Assembly: GCA_030463445.1 (NCBI GenBank)
Contig: JAQGFW010011847.1
Location: 1-26,987 of the forward strand
From: Euplotes aediculatus
Taxonomy: Eukaryota > Ciliophora > Spirotrichea > Euplotida > Euplotidae
Reading direction: 5' to 3'
DNA length: 26,987 bases
The notes under the pieces are model-generated. The model did no database searches. It was given only the letters and a program-made list of their open reading frames with translations, and was not told the origin of the DNA. This document shows positions 16,185 to 24,058 of this stretch, piece by piece. The stretch's first letter is position 1. Every line of letters begins with the position of its first letter. The position numbers were made by a program, and so were the translations under genes.

Positions 16185-17021
16185 ATGGCAAGGGTCGAAT
16201 TAGGTAAAGTAAACAAATTACAGGTAGTTAAAGGCGTTGATTTTGGGATTTACCTTGATGGTGATGAAGATGGAGAAATCTTGATGCCTACAAGGTATGT
16301 TCCAGAAGGAATTCAACCTCAAGACTGGATAGATGCGTTTATTTATTTAGATTCAGAAGACCGTCTCATTGCTACAACCGAACGCCCCTATGCCGAAGTC
16401 GGCGATTTTGCATACCTGAAAGTAGGTGGAGTAAATTCTTTTGGGGCATTTTTAGAGTGGGGTTTACCAAAAGATATTCTTGTACCATTTAGAGAGCAAA
16501 AGGTTCGGATGATTGAGGGAAATCGGTACTTGGTATATATTTATGAAGACTCAGCCACTGGTAGGATTGTTGCCTCATCAAAATTCGATAAGTTTTTAGA
16601 TAAAACTGAGCCAACTTACGGGATTGGAGAGAAAGTAGAATTAATCATTTATCAACGTACCGAGTTAGGTTTTAAGGCAATTATCAACCAAAAACATTCG
16701 GGGGTTTTATATAATAATGAGATTTTTCAAGAATTGGCAATCGGTCAGAAAATTGAAGGCTACATAAACCGGATTCGTGAAGACCAAAAGATTGATTTGA
16801 TACTTCACAAACCCGGTTATGAGAAAATTGGCGATTTAGCGACACAAATTCTTGAAAAGTTAAAAAAACGTGGTGGATTTATCGAAATCACAGATAAAAG
16901 TCATTCTGAGGACATTTATGATACCTTCGGGATGAGCAAAAAATCTTATAAAAAAGCGGTGGGCGATTTATACAAAAAGCGTTTGGTTTCGTTAGAAACT
17001 GATGGTATTAGACTACTTTAA
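16185..17021 (+). CDS. cvfB: S1-type RNA-binding protein, CvfB family
   Basis: The 278-aa cytoplasmic protein has the CvfB (YitL) layout. An N-terminal S1-like barrel (about 1-65, VKGVDFGIYLDGDEDGEILMP) comes first. A second S1 domain follows (about 70-135, YLKVGGVNSFGAFLEWGLPKDILVPF), then a third (about 145-210, GFKAIINQKHSGVLYNNEIF). A C-terminal winged helix closes the protein (about 225-278, GGFIEITDKSHSEDIYDTFGMSKKSYKKAVGDLYKKRLV). CvfB binds RNA through the S1 domains and affects virulence-gene expression in Staphylococcus; in most Bacteroidota its role is unknown. It has its own likely promoter and converges on the propeller gene with a 21-bp gap. Confidence 0.9.
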   Translation: MARVELGKVNKLQVVKGVDFGIYLDGDEDGEILMPTRYVPEGIQPQDWIDAFIYLDSEDRLIATTERPYAEVGDFAYLKVGGVNSFGAFLEWGLPKDILVPFREQKVRMIEGNRYLVYIYEDSATGRIVASSKFDKFLDKTEPTYGIGEKVELIIYQRTELGFKAIINQKHSGVLYNNEIFQELAIGQKIEGYINRIREDQKIDLILHKPGYEKIGDLATQILEKLKKRGGFIEITDKSHSEDIYDTFGMSKKSYKKAVGDLYKKRLVSLETDGIRLL

Positions 17022-17042
17022 TGAAATCTGTGGTTCTATCTA

Positions 17043-18770
17043 TCATTCTGAATATCTCCATATAAATAAATCACCATTGTAGCTATTATTTGAAGAATTT
17101 AGCTGTTGAAAGCCAAAATTTAGGGTTTCTTTAAAATTACCAAGAATATTAGCTACATTGTTCTTTACAGAAACGCTGCGTACAAAATCACTTGTACCCC
17201 CATCAACAGCACAAATTGCCCATAAAAGTACCCCTGATGGATTGTATTTCATCAACATCGGCTCTTCATACTCAACACCTCTCAAATAAAAATAATTAAC
17301 TGAATTATTTGCTGAATAAACACGAGTATTATATTGCATTGTACCAGAAACATAAGGATTCCCATTACCATCCACATCAACATCTCTATTATAGTTGTGG
17401 TCACTTCCTGAACAACCTTGTCTTGTTGACCAAGCTATATTGCCATTGAGGTCATATTTTGCAAGAAACCCATTATAATAACCTGAAGTACCTACCGAAG
17501 CTAATGGATTTGTTCCTAAACCTGGACCAAATGTTAGCGTATTTTTATAACTACCACAAATATAGATAGCATTTGTAGTAGCAGAGTAAGTAATTCCACC
17601 CATTGATTCATCACTCGTTGAACCCGCAGTTTTTGCCCATACAAAAGTTCCTGTACTTGAATATTTTAATACAAAATTATCGTCTAAACCTCTTGAAGTA
17701 AAGCTAATCGATGAAGGTGCTTCACCAAATGTAGCAGTACCAGAATAATAGCCATAAACATAAATATTATCTGAAGCATCACAGACCAATTCAAATCCAG
17801 ACTCAGTATTGCTATTTCCACCAGCAGTTTTAACCCAAATAATATTTCCATTTGTTCCATTATGCTTTGCTATAAAAATATCTTCTGAATTTGAAATAGA
17901 AGTAAGATTTGTAGCATCAAAAGCAGCTATACCTTTATACATCCCTGTAGAAACCACATTTCCTTGTGAATCAAAATTAACACCTCTTCCCCAGCAATCA
18001 TAATTACCTGCCGAGCTGACTACTTTAAACCAAATCAAAACACCTGATGAGTTATATTTTGCTACAAATATTTTACTATATGACCCATTATTTGTGTATG
18101 AACTTTCCCCTCCGTCTGTCGAAAAAAAACTTGTTGCATATTTTAAATACCCAGTAACAGCAATATTACCAGAGTTATCTACTGCGACATCACGCATTTC
18201 TTGGTCACCAGATGCTCCACCAATTTGTGTTGCCCATATTAGGTTTCCATTAGAATCATGTTTAACAATAAATCCATCATAATCTCCTAATGAAGTTAAA
18301 GTCATTGAGTTATTTGTATTACCAAATGTAACAGCTCCTCTAAAACTTCCTACTGAAACAGTATTACCATTGACATCCGCAGCAATTGCTTCTGAAATTA
18401 CAGAATTATCACTAATGGCACTAAATGCAAACGAAGAACTCAAAGGCGTAGATGCCACAATATTGGCATTGGCACAATCCCAAGAACTACCATTATAGGT
18501 TTTCAAGCATTTTACATCGGTATCAAAAACCATCAATCCTGCTGCTGGAGAAGCTATTGCATTGATTTGAGCCGTTGTCATGCGTGGTGGTAACATCCCC
18601 TTATTATTTGAGCGTACTTCAAAAATAGATGACGATGGCATTGCAGCATTAGAATTTTGATTTGCTATAAGCGTACCATTGGGTGTTGTCTGGGCGGCTT
18701 GGGCAAAAACGGTGATTGTAGGCTTAAAAGCTAAACCGAGCATGAATAAAAGGTAAATTTGTTTTTTCAT
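17043..18770 (-). CDS. Secreted SBBP-type beta-propeller protein with N-terminal Bacteroidota surface module
   Basis: The 575-aa product has a signal peptide (about 1-25, ending VFAQA). Residues about 48-95 hold IFEVRSNNKGMLPPRMTTAQ, then INAIASPAAGLMVFDTD and the YNGSSWDC ending. This module is frequent at the N-terminus of Bacteroidota surface and tail-fibre-like proteins. Residues about 115-575 contain six to eight repeats of the form GN-x-VSTGxxxGxxxFG...D-x-F-xxKY-xx-xGxxxWxxxxGG. This matches SBBP repeats, which build a beta-propeller. There is no recognisable C-terminal T9SS sorting domain, so the export route past the periplasm is unclear. It is 34 bp downstream of the LytTR gene and may share its transcript. 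An adhesive or binding role is inference. Confidence 0.82.
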   Translation of the reverse strand: MKKQIYLLFMLGLAFKPTITVFAQAAQTTPNGTLIANQNSNAAMPSSSIFEVRSNNKGMLPPRMTTAQINAIASPAAGLMVFDTDVKCLKTYNGSSWDCANANIVASTPLSSSFAFSAISDNSVISEAIAADVNGNTVSVGSFRGAVTFGNTNNSMTLTSLGDYDGFIVKHDSNGNLIWATQIGGASGDQEMRDVAVDNSGNIAVTGYLKYATSFFSTDGGESSYTNNGSYSKIFVAKYNSSGVLIWFKVVSSAGNYDCWGRGVNFDSQGNVVSTGMYKGIAAFDATNLTSISNSEDIFIAKHNGTNGNIIWVKTAGGNSNTESGFELVCDASDNIYVYGYYSGTATFGEAPSSISFTSRGLDDNFVLKYSSTGTFVWAKTAGSTSDESMGGITYSATTNAIYICGSYKNTLTFGPGLGTNPLASVGTSGYYNGFLAKYDLNGNIAWSTRQGCSGSDHNYNRDVDVDGNGNPYVSGTMQYNTRVYSANNSVNYFYLRGVEYEEPMLMKYNPSGVLLWAICAVDGGTSDFVRSVSVKNNVANILGNFKETLNFGFQQLNSSNNSYNGDLFIWRYSE

Positions 18771-18804
18771 ACGAGATATTATGTTTGGAAAAGTAAATAG
18801 AGAA

Positions 18805-19140
18805 TCAAATTTGTGGCTTTATCTTTTTTAATTCTTTTTTCAATCTTCTTGAAGCAAGCATATTTTCGCCTGTTTCCAAACAGATTTTATTGCCCTCAAT
18901 TTGGGCTATGTAATTTACATTGATGGCTCTTCCACGATGAATCCTGACAAAATTCCCGAATGGAAATAAGGCATCAAAAACTTTCTTAATTGTAGAAGCT
19001 ACATATACTTTCTCGCCACTGTTTAGATAAATATTGGTATAATTAATATCTGCATGTAGATGTATCACATCTTCTGCTTTTACATAACGAAACCCACCGA
19101 TGTGTACTTCGTTGTAACTATTTTTTGAAGACTTTTTCAT
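18805..19140 (-). CDS. Stand-alone LytTR DNA-binding protein
   Basis: The 111-aa protein consists almost entirely of a LytTR domain. VKAEDVIHLHADINYTNIYL is the first part, with the typical I-x-x-I-x-x-x-x-x-Y-x-x-x-x spacing. FVRIHRGRAINVNYI is the hallmark 'R-x-H-R-S/G-x-x-V/I-N' helix. A basic C-terminus (SRRLKKELKKIKP) completes the domain. There is no receiver domain, so activity is not directly set by phosphorylation in this chain. Such orphan LytTR proteins act as constitutive or membrane-partner-controlled regulators. It may control the propeller gene or itself. Confidence 0.88.
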   Translation of the reverse strand: MKKSSKNSYNEVHIGGFRYVKAEDVIHLHADINYTNIYLNSGEKVYVASTIKKVFDALFPFGNFVRIHRGRAINVNYIAQIEGNKICLETGENMLASRRLKKELKKIKPQI

Positions 19141-19199
19141 TGGGGATTAGAAGTTAATTAAACGGGTAGAAAAAATAAAGAAAGTTGTGCGTTTTAGCT

Positions 19200-19412
19200 T
19201 TATGTTGGATTATTGGGGTCATGACCAGTAATTAACCAGTTCTTACTGTCAATGTATGTCTTTTGTGAATTTAGTAGGGTAATTATTGCTAAAAAATCAG
19301 ACCCATTAAGTTGTCCGAATATATGTTTTTGTCCAGATTCATCAGCTACACTGACAAACCCTTCATGTTTGTTGGTATCCCAGCCATAATTGTACGATTC
19401 TATTTTTCTCAT
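19200..19412 (-). CDS. Small conserved-looking protein of unknown function, 70 aa
   Basis: This is an open frame of 70 residues with ATG at 19412 (a GTG lies one codon upstream). It has good codon-like composition, no signal peptide and no cysteine. The sequence (ESYNYGWDTNKHEGFVSVAD..., ending TGHDPNNPT) suggests a small alpha/beta fold. It lies 59 bp upstream of the LytTR gene on the same strand and diverges from the histidine kinase across a 156-bp region with two inverted repeats. I do not recognise the family. It could be part of the regulatory circuit or a small modified peptide; the coding call rests on ORF length, start and position. Confidence 0.6.
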   Translation of the reverse strand: MRKIESYNYGWDTNKHEGFVSVADESGQKHIFGQLNGSDFLAIITLLNSQKTYIDSKNWLITGHDPNNPT

Positions 19413-19439
19413 CACTAATCTTTAATATTGTTGCAAAAT

Positions 19440-19467
19440 TGATTGATTAAACGGTAGTAATCAATCA
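19440..19467. promoter_or_regulatory. 9-bp inverted repeat, operator candidate
   Basis: TGATTGATT (19440-19448) and AATCAATCA (19459-19467) are exact reverse complements with a 10-nt spacer. They lie upstream of the 70-aa gene (minus) and between the divergent promoters. A dimeric regulator such as the NarL-type or LytTR protein encoded nearby could bind it; this is inference. Confidence 0.5.
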
Positions 19468-19486
19468 TGCAAAAAAAGTATTTTTA

Positions 19487-19504
19487 ATACTGTGATTGCA
19501 GTAT
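19487..19504. promoter_or_regulatory. ATACTG-N6-CAGTAT palindrome, operator candidate
   Basis: ATACTG (19487-19492) and CAGTAT (19499-19504) form a perfect 6-bp dyad with a 6-nt spacer, 12 bp upstream of the -33 box at 19516. The size and position suit a regulator site for the kinase promoter. Confidence 0.45.
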
Positions 19505-19515
19505 CAAAAAAGAAA

Positions 19516-19546
19516 TTTGATAATCAAACAGGCTTTATTAAATTTG
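19516..19546 (+). promoter_or_regulatory. Promoter of the histidine kinase gene
   Basis: TTTG at 19516-19519 and TAAATTTG at 19539-19546, spaced 19 bp, match the Bacteroidota -33/-7 consensus (TTTG, TAnnTTTG). The start of transcription would be about 19551-19554, so the leader is short and the translation start should be the ATG at 19563 or 19569 rather than the TTG at 19551. Confidence 0.65.
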
Positions 19547-19568
19547 AAGATTGCAACGAATCATGGAA

Positions 19569-21374
19569 ATGAAAAAAGGAATATTACTGCTACTAATAAT
19601 TATTTCAGTTAATGCAAAGGCAGATAAAATTGATAGTCTAAATACAATCTTATCAAACCTAAGATTGCAAAAGCCAAGCTATGCAGTAGATACACAAAAA
19701 GTCAATATTCTATGTGAAATAGCAAGCGAATATACCACCTTGAAAAAAAATAACCAATTTATTTATATCAGGGAGGCTCTTAGGATTACTGAAAAAATAA
19801 ATTTTTTAAAAGGTAAACTTAGAATAAACCTTCTGCTCGCAAAAAATTATGAATCTCAGAATATCAAAACGATTGAATTTCTTTTAAAAGCTCTTGCAAT
19901 AGCTGAAACCCTAAAATTAGAGGAAGATATTCGAAATATTACCTCTATGATGGGTGGTAACTATATGGTACTCGAAGACTACGATAATTCTATAAAATAC
20001 TTTGAATATAATGCTCGTTTGTGCCAAAAACTTGGCAAAAAAGAAGATTTTTTACTTGCTAAAAATAACCTCGGTACTATTTACTTTCTCAAAAAAGATT
20101 TTGCCAAATCACTTAGTTTTTTTAATGAATGTGAAAATGAAAATAAAGCATTAAAAAGTGATAATATCAGCGTGGCGGTACTAATCAATAAAGCACATTT
20201 GTATATTGAAACTAAAAAATATGATGATGCTATTCTAAACTTAAATAAAGCTCTCAATATTCAATCTAAGTTCAATGACCAAACAGCCTACGCAACTAAT
20301 TTGATTGCCAATATTTATTTTACAAAAAAAGATTACAAAAAAGCCCTAAAATACGGCAAATTAGCATACCAAAGAAGAAATGGCAGTTTGCTGACATTGT
20401 CTTACACAACCAAATCTTTATCTGAAATTTACAGAAAATTAAATTTTCCAGATTCTGCCTACACGTTTTTACAATTGCATTTACATGCCAAACAAAGCGA
20501 AGATTCGGCAAAAAATGCTCAACTCCAAAGATTAGTAAACCTCGATTATACCAGCGAAAAACAACTTCAAGAAATAAACAAATTGAACGAAACGGTTGAG
20601 TTTCAAGAACGCAAATATATAATTGCAGCGGTTATTGTATTGATTTTACTTACGATAATTGGGATAATTGGCTATTTGATGTATTCGATAAGAAAGAAAA
20701 ATGTCGAGATTGAAATCCAGAAAAAAGCAATTGAAGAATTAAAAATTAAGGAGGCAATGGTAGAAGGACAGACCATCGAACGCAAAAGAGTGGCTGCCGA
20801 ATTGCATGACAATATTGGTTCTACTATTTCGGGGTTGAAATACCAGCTTCAAGCACTTAACTCTGCCAGCATTAAACAAACCGAAAAAGAAATGATTACG
20901 AATATTGTTGAGATGATAGATAGTACTTATCATAATATCCGAAAATTGTCCCATAATCTGATGCCAACAGAATTAGAGCAAAACGGTTTGATTGAGGCAT
21001 TGCAGAAGATTGTGGATAATTATAATATTGCCGACGATATTTATTTTAAACTCAAAGTTATTAATCAGATTCCTGTAATCAGCAAAGAAATTTCATTAGA
21101 ACTCTACGGGTGCTGTTTAGAAACCATCAATAACATCATCAAACACGCACATGCAAGTAAGGTTTTTATAACTATCAGTTTTCAAAACGAAATTCTGAAA
21201 ATAGATATAGACGATAACGGCAAAGGGTTTATTATTGATAAACAAAAAGAGGGTAAAGGTCTGAGTAATTTAGAAAGCAGAATCAAAAAAATCAATGGAA
21301 AATTGTCAATTTCAAGTGCGGTCGAAGTAGGAACTAAAATATCTTTTGAGGTTAAGCCAATAATAAATATTTAA
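19569..21374 (+). CDS. TPR-containing sensor histidine kinase, NarL/HisKA_3 type
   Basis: The 601-aa product has a signal peptide (MKKGILLLLIIISVNAKA), a periplasmic TPR region (about 20-345, repeats such as YDNSIKYFEYNARLCQKLGKKEDFLLAKNNL), one transmembrane helix (about 351-375) and a cytoplasmic kinase. The phosphoacceptor is His413 in ERKRVAAELHDNIGS, the HisKA_3 H-box. The ATPase domain follows, with ETINNIIKHAHA (N box), DIDDNGKGF (G1) and GKGLSNLESRI (G2). HisKA_3 kinases pair with NarL/LuxR-type response regulators; such a regulator lies at 24464-25147, beyond the HopA1/kinase genes. ATG at 19569 gives the best signal peptide; ATG at 19563 is an alternative. The last 63 bases overlap the convergent HopA1-family gene. 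Confidence 0.9.
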   Translation: MKKGILLLLIIISVNAKADKIDSLNTILSNLRLQKPSYAVDTQKVNILCEIASEYTTLKKNNQFIYIREALRITEKINFLKGKLRINLLLAKNYESQNIKTIEFLLKALAIAETLKLEEDIRNITSMMGGNYMVLEDYDNSIKYFEYNARLCQKLGKKEDFLLAKNNLGTIYFLKKDFAKSLSFFNECENENKALKSDNISVAVLINKAHLYIETKKYDDAILNLNKALNIQSKFNDQTAYATNLIANIYFTKKDYKKALKYGKLAYQRRNGSLLTLSYTTKSLSEIYRKLNFPDSAYTFLQLHLHAKQSEDSAKNAQLQRLVNLDYTSEKQLQEINKLNETVEFQERKYIIAAVIVLILLTIIGIIGYLMYSIRKKNVEIEIQKKAIEELKIKEAMVEGQTIERKRVAAELHDNIGSTISGLKYQLQALNSASIKQTEKEMITNIVEMIDSTYHNIRKLSHNLMPTELEQNGLIEALQKIVDNYNIADDIYFKLKVINQIPVISKEISLELYGCCLETINNIIKHAHASKVFITISFQNEILKIDIDDNGKGFIIDKQKEGKGLSNLESRIKKINGKLSISSAVEVGTKISFEVKPIINI

Positions 21375-22904
21375 CTCTTTTAGATTTTTGGGGTCAAAAA
21401 CTCTCTGATTGAGTAGTTGATTAGCAACACGTAAATATTCTATTGGGCTAAATGAATCATCTCTAAGTTCTGTCGAAACGCCTCTAAAACTAATCTCTTT
21501 TAAGAAATTGCGTATAACTTCATCATTTACTTCGGCATCAATCTCTGAGGTAACTTTGCTCAAATTTAGCTTATGTTCTAAAAACTTTATATATAAATCT
21601 TGGTTAGTTTTCTCAAAATCTGACGCTAAGAGTTCACAAAAATGAACTAAAACCCAATCTGATGAGTTTTTTTGGCTCAATTTATCAAAAAAAATCAGGA
21701 TATTAAGTTTATCTAATTGGGTAATCTTTCGGTATTGCAGATTTGTGTAATCATATAATTTACGGGCTTCAACCCAATTACACATCAGATTACCGTCTTT
21801 TGAAACCACAATCGCTTGTTTACAGATTATATTGGCAATTATGTACGGTATTTTTTTAAAATATTGATTAAAATTGAATATCTTATCCTCATTTATTTGT
21901 ATTTTTTTTGTGAGTATATCAAAAACATAAGGAAAACTTGTATTGGGATTCCGAAAAAGCTCTTCAATCAAAAAACCTCTCTTTTCGAGTTCGTTTCTCA
22001 TAAAATAATGGCAATCAAGATGGCATTTTTCTCTAAAAAAATCTACATAGATTTTGGCGAGAAGCCTCGCTCTATTCATACCAAAACTATCGCCAATTTT
22101 CATTGGGTCTTCGGCAAAACCTACGCCTTTTATCCCTAACGATTTTGTAAAAAAAGGAATACCCTCTTGTAAGATTTCGGAGAATTGAGCTAATAGTTTA
22201 TTCAGAATCAAAAAAACGATGTAATAATGTTCTTTCTGAAAATACAGTATCGTAGAATCGAAACGAGAATCTGGTCTGATTCCGAATTTTATATTGTAAG
22301 GAATAAACCTTCGGTTTAATTCTTTATTTAGTTCGCCAATAAAATCTATAATTTTATTAAAATCATATCGAAAATTTATATAAACCCTCACAAGCGAGGT
22401 CAAGCCAATAAAGTGGTCTCCTCTTACAAAAAACCATTTGCCAGCATCCGAAGCTAACACTTCAGTTTTTCTGATTCTTATGTTTACATATTTACCTTCT
22501 TTTGGGAGGTCTTGGGTTGTCGAATCAAAAACAAAACCACCGGGTTCAACCAAACGGTATTCGCCTGCTTTAAAAACTAAAAATTGCCCATAGATTTTCG
22601 AATAACTTTGATTTACATCAACCAACGACCAGTTTCTGTCCCAAACGACCTCTTGTCCTCCGAGTTTGTTTTTTAATTTACCCAAAGATTTTTCCAATTC
22701 TTCATCGTTAATTTCTTGGGGAGCCGAGTCTTCAAACGAGAGATTCGCATAAATCTGATAAATCTGATTTTTAATCTCTCTTTCGATATTCAAGAGTGAT
22801 TTGTTATCAGAAACAAGTACGGCTTCTGAAATTCGGTCTTTAAATCTATCATCTAATCTTTCTATGATAAATTCAATTTGTTGAGCAGTTGTCTTATGTT
22901 TCAT
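21312..22904 (-). CDS. HopA1-family protein, predicted phospho-Ser/Thr lyase of a RiPP dehydratase pair
   Basis: The 530-aa protein holds a HopA1-type domain at about 85-330. Motifs in order are a FFVRGD and RVYINF stretch (158-178), PYNIKF (202-207), the R-x-D pattern RFDSTILYF (214-222), then PFFTKSLGIKGVGFAEDP (250-267) and DSFGMNRARLLA (272-283). The last two resemble the FT-x-x-x-x-G-x-G-x-A-E-x-P...SFG-x-x-R signature of HopA1 proteins. HopA1-fold lyases (LxmY, TvaD) eliminate phosphate from phospho-Ser/Thr made by a partner kinase. Residues about 330-530 form a long, mostly helical C-terminal region I cannot assign. The ATG at 22904 overlaps the kinase stop (TGATG); an upstream TTG is not used here. 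The 3' end overlaps the histidine kinase gene. Confidence 0.83.
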   Translation of the reverse strand: MKHKTTAQQIEFIIERLDDRFKDRISEAVLVSDNKSLLNIEREIKNQIYQIYANLSFEDSAPQEINDEELEKSLGKLKNKLGGQEVVWDRNWSLVDVNQSYSKIYGQFLVFKAGEYRLVEPGGFVFDSTTQDLPKEGKYVNIRIRKTEVLASDAGKWFFVRGDHFIGLTSLVRVYINFRYDFNKIIDFIGELNKELNRRFIPYNIKFGIRPDSRFDSTILYFQKEHYYIVFLILNKLLAQFSEILQEGIPFFTKSLGIKGVGFAEDPMKIGDSFGMNRARLLAKIYVDFFREKCHLDCHYFMRNELEKRGFLIEELFRNPNTSFPYVFDILTKKIQINEDKIFNFNQYFKKIPYIIANIICKQAIVVSKDGNLMCNWVEARKLYDYTNLQYRKITQLDKLNILIFFDKLSQKNSSDWVLVHFCELLASDFEKTNQDLYIKFLEHKLNLSKVTSEIDAEVNDEVIRNFLKEISFRGVSTELRDDSFSPIEYLRVANQLLNQRVFDPKNLKELNIYYWLNLKRYFSSYFDRT

Positions 22905-23992
22905 CAAAAAATAGCATATTTTCTGGGGTCGTCGTCAAAAATATAGTCTAAATACATATCTGTATCGAGTAGCAATGCTCTGGCTCTATCAAGACTCTTA
23001 TAAAAAATATCATTTCCGATAGCATCCAAATTAGTTATTCTCCAATTATCAATAGATTTGATAGCCCAAAACTTCAATACCCTTCCTATAAAGTTTCTTA
23101 CACTTAAATCATCATAATTCATAGATTCTAAGTAAGTATTTACAAAATAGTAAAAGAATCCATAAGAGATTTTGGGGTTATCCTTGAACGAAGGATATTT
23201 TAATATAGAATCAATTAAGCAGGCGACATCCCAAGCATTATCACCTTTGGTAACTAATTCAAAATCTATAAAAACATAAGTCGAATCATTCAAAAATATG
23301 TTTTCTCTTTTTAAATCTGCATGAATTAGGTATTCTTCGACCCAATATTTTTCAAAATCAAACAAAGCTTTTCTGAAATTGCCATCGTAAATCAAATCGT
23401 AAAGTAGCTCTCGGTAAAGTAAATTAGAGGTTTGGGATAACGCCGGAAAAACTACTTCGTCAAGAATATCGAATCTGGTATAAGCTTTTTTTAGTAAATT
23501 TATAAGTGATTGATATGGAGAAGTGTAAGGCAATGTATTATTCTCGACAAACGTAAATACTTCACTATACGAAATATGTAGATTTTGATGAAATCGAACT
23601 AATGTATTTGCTAAATGGGTTGCAAACTCTTCGAGTGTACTATTAGATTCTACCATCTCACTGTAAGGAATTTCTTGTAGAAAAGGCAAAACAAGTACGT
23701 GATTTATCTCATCAAAATAATTATTTACAACAATTCCCGAAAAAATTTTATAAAACCGATACTCATTGTTGATGTACCAAGTTGCATTGCCAGTAAGGTA
23801 TTTAGGCTGTTTGAATACATACGATACATCATTGATTGTGCATTTAAGAAGTACATTTCGTGGATTGGCAGTATGTAAATTTTCGATTTCTGAAACAGTA
23901 TTTTCAGAAAAGAAGTTATTTAGCAGACAAAAGTCATCTCGCCAATTACACTCTAAGATGTAATGTGGGAGATTATAAGTAGAAAGTAACAT
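22904..23992 (-). CDS. APH-fold kinase, predicted Ser/Thr peptide kinase partner of HopA1 lyase
   Basis: The 362-aa protein has the aminoglycoside-phosphotransferase / protein-kinase-like fold. Lys61 in SYVFKQPK is the probable ATP-anchoring lysine. The catalytic loop is H224-A-D226-L-K-R-E-N231, with Asp226 as base. The metal motif is I-D243-F-E245 (DFE instead of DFG), followed by GDNAWDVA (Asp255), the 'GDpaWDvA' tail of the family. LxmK and TvaC, kinases of class V lanthipeptide and thioviridamide clusters, belong to this fold and sit next to a HopA1 gene, as here. The ATG at 23992 is chosen; TTG starts further up would run into the upstream hairpin. It is translationally coupled to the HopA1 gene. 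A small-molecule phosphotransferase role is the main alternative. Confidence 0.85.
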   Translation of the reverse strand: MLLSTYNLPHYILECNWRDDFCLLNNFFSENTVSEIENLHTANPRNVLLKCTINDVSYVFKQPKYLTGNATWYINNEYRFYKIFSGIVVNNYFDEINHVLVLPFLQEIPYSEMVESNSTLEEFATHLANTLVRFHQNLHISYSEVFTFVENNTLPYTSPYQSLINLLKKAYTRFDILDEVVFPALSQTSNLLYRELLYDLIYDGNFRKALFDFEKYWVEEYLIHADLKRENIFLNDSTYVFIDFELVTKGDNAWDVACLIDSILKYPSFKDNPKISYGFFYYFVNTYLESMNYDDLSVRNFIGRVLKFWAIKSIDNWRITNLDAIGNDIFYKSLDRARALLLDTDMYLDYIFDDDPRKYAIF

Positions 23993-24012
23993 TTTTATAA
24001 TAATCAACAGCA

Positions 24013-24048
24013 GTTTAGGTAACAAAACCAACTGGTTGTTACCTAAAC
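24013..24048 (-). terminator. 13-bp hairpin between candidate precursor and kinase genes
   Basis: GTTTAGGTAACAA (24013-24025) and TTGTTACCTAAAC (24036-24048) are perfect reverse complements around a 10-nt loop. On the minus strand it starts about 10 bp after the stop of the 128-aa gene and ends 20 bp before the kinase ATG. No T-run follows, so partial termination or transcript processing and protection is likelier than full stop. The effect would be more precursor than enzyme message. Confidence 0.7.
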
Positions 24049-24058
24049 CTTTATATTT

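Noticed and set aside
17043-18770. Phage tail fibre because of the N-terminal module
   Set aside because: It has a Sec signal peptide and no neighbouring phage genes. The module is common in secreted Bacteroidota proteins.
22904-23992. Aminoglycoside-resistance phosphotransferase
   Set aside because: The fold is the same, but the one-base coupling to a HopA1 gene and the DFE/GDNAWDVA motifs fit RiPP kinases better. No resistance context is seen.
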